Origin: [Clostridium] aminophilum DSM 10710 | Lineage (GTDB): Bacteria > Bacillota > Clostridia > Lachnospirales > Lachnospiraceae | Assembly: GCF_000711825.1 (NCBI RefSeq) | Contig: NZ_JONJ01000008.1 | Coordinates: forward strand, 107,459 to 171,458 | Reading direction: 5' to 3' | Length of the DNA stretch: 64,000 nt | In this document: positions 63,655-64,000 of the stretch, in pieces | How positions within the stretch are numbered: position 1 is the stretch's first letter | How the letters are laid out: each line of letters opens with the position of its first letter | The notes under the pieces: model-generated | What the model was told of the DNA's origin: nothing | Databases searched by the model: none | Seen by the model: only the letters and a program-made list of their open reading frames with translations | Program-made: the position numbers and the translations under genes

Positions 63655-63832
63655 TGATCTCTTCGGAGATCGGAACATTGAAAACTGAACAGTATATAAA
63701 ACCCTGAAAATTCCAAGAACAAAGGCCGATAAGGTAGAGGCCTTAAGTTCGAGAGATTTTCAAGAACAAAACCTTAAACAGTAATAACGGTTAAGAATAA
63801 GCCAAGCTTAAGTCTAAACCGGATCAAACTTT
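63655..63832 (+). promoter_or_regulatory. 16S rRNA leader with boxA-like antitermination site
   Basis: GATCTC-TTCG-GAGATC (63656-63671) is a stable tetraloop hairpin. ATTGAAAACTGAACAG (about 63677-63692) matches the boxA region of Firmicutes rRNA leaders, which load Nus factors. AAGGCC/GGCCTT near 63722-63745 forms another stem. No new promoter is seen, so the tRNAs and rRNA are one transcript. Confidence 0.65.

Positions 63833-64000
<168 letters not shown>

Overview
The window is a stretch of chromosome from an anaerobic Gram-positive bacterium of the class Clostridia, most likely family Lachnospiraceae. The 16S rRNA that begins at the right edge has the sequence style of that family. A complete crotonyl-CoA butyrate pathway with a butyryl-CoA:acetate CoA-transferase, TRAP transport, long-form HPF and the rho-rpmE-DUF1385-prmC-prfA block all agree. 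The DNA is GC-rich for this family by eye. I do not name a genus or species.

Layout. 1-4.4 kb: the 3' part of a DUF2142 membrane protein, an iron-dependent alcohol dehydrogenase and a stand-alone HisD-family dehydrogenase. 4.6-8.9 kb: sbcD-sbcC. 9-13.5 kb: a surface polysaccharide cluster (three GT2 glycosyltransferases, DUF2304, rfbC, ABC-2 permease). 13.7-16.7 kb, minus strand: ung-uppP-rarA. 16.8-17.0 kb: an unassigned structured RNA with its own promoter and terminator. 17.3-26.3 kb: rho with a repeat-rich insertion, rpmE, DUF1385, prmC, prfA, dCMP deaminase, rfbD, glmM. 26.5-32.1 kb: greA, a 2-hydroxycarboxylate transporter, an orphan glycyl-radical activase and a VanW protein. 32.3-40.3 kb: the butyrate locus, with but divergent from thl-crt-hbd-bcd-etfB-etfA. 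40.5-42.0 kb: an intact IS150-type element. 42-51.5 kb: an SDR, a secreted NlpC/P60 hydrolase, a DUF819 transporter, a TRAP transporter (dctPQM) and glpK. 51.8-57 kb: hpf, a cluster of DnaA boxes, secA-prfB. 57-63.1 kb: hom, then tsaE-tsaB-rimI-rnz-tsaD, then ispD. 63.3-64 kb: tandem strong promoters, two tRNA-Ser genes and the start of 16S rRNA.

How the genes work together. Thl, Hbd, Crt and the Bcd-EtfAB complex turn acetyl-CoA into butyryl-CoA, and But exchanges the CoA with acetate to release butyrate. Bcd-EtfAB can drive ferredoxin reduction by electron bifurcation. TsaB, TsaD and TsaE are the t6A tRNA modification proteins. Rho, GreA, PrfA, PrfB, PrmC and HPF form the transcription-termination and translation set. 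RfbC, RfbD, the glycosyltransferases, UppP and the ABC permease point to a rhamnose-containing surface polysaccharide, though its ATPase and the first rhamnose genes are not in the window.

The signals most worth a second look are mostly non-coding: six DnaA-box-like sites between hpf and secA, away from any visible dnaA; an unassigned RNA upstream of rho; a long dctP leader with an attenuator-like hairpin and a possible pseudoknot; a repeated 84-base hairpin element next to gene ends with compensatory G-U pairs; and an insertion sequence that has landed in the loop of a terminator hairpin.
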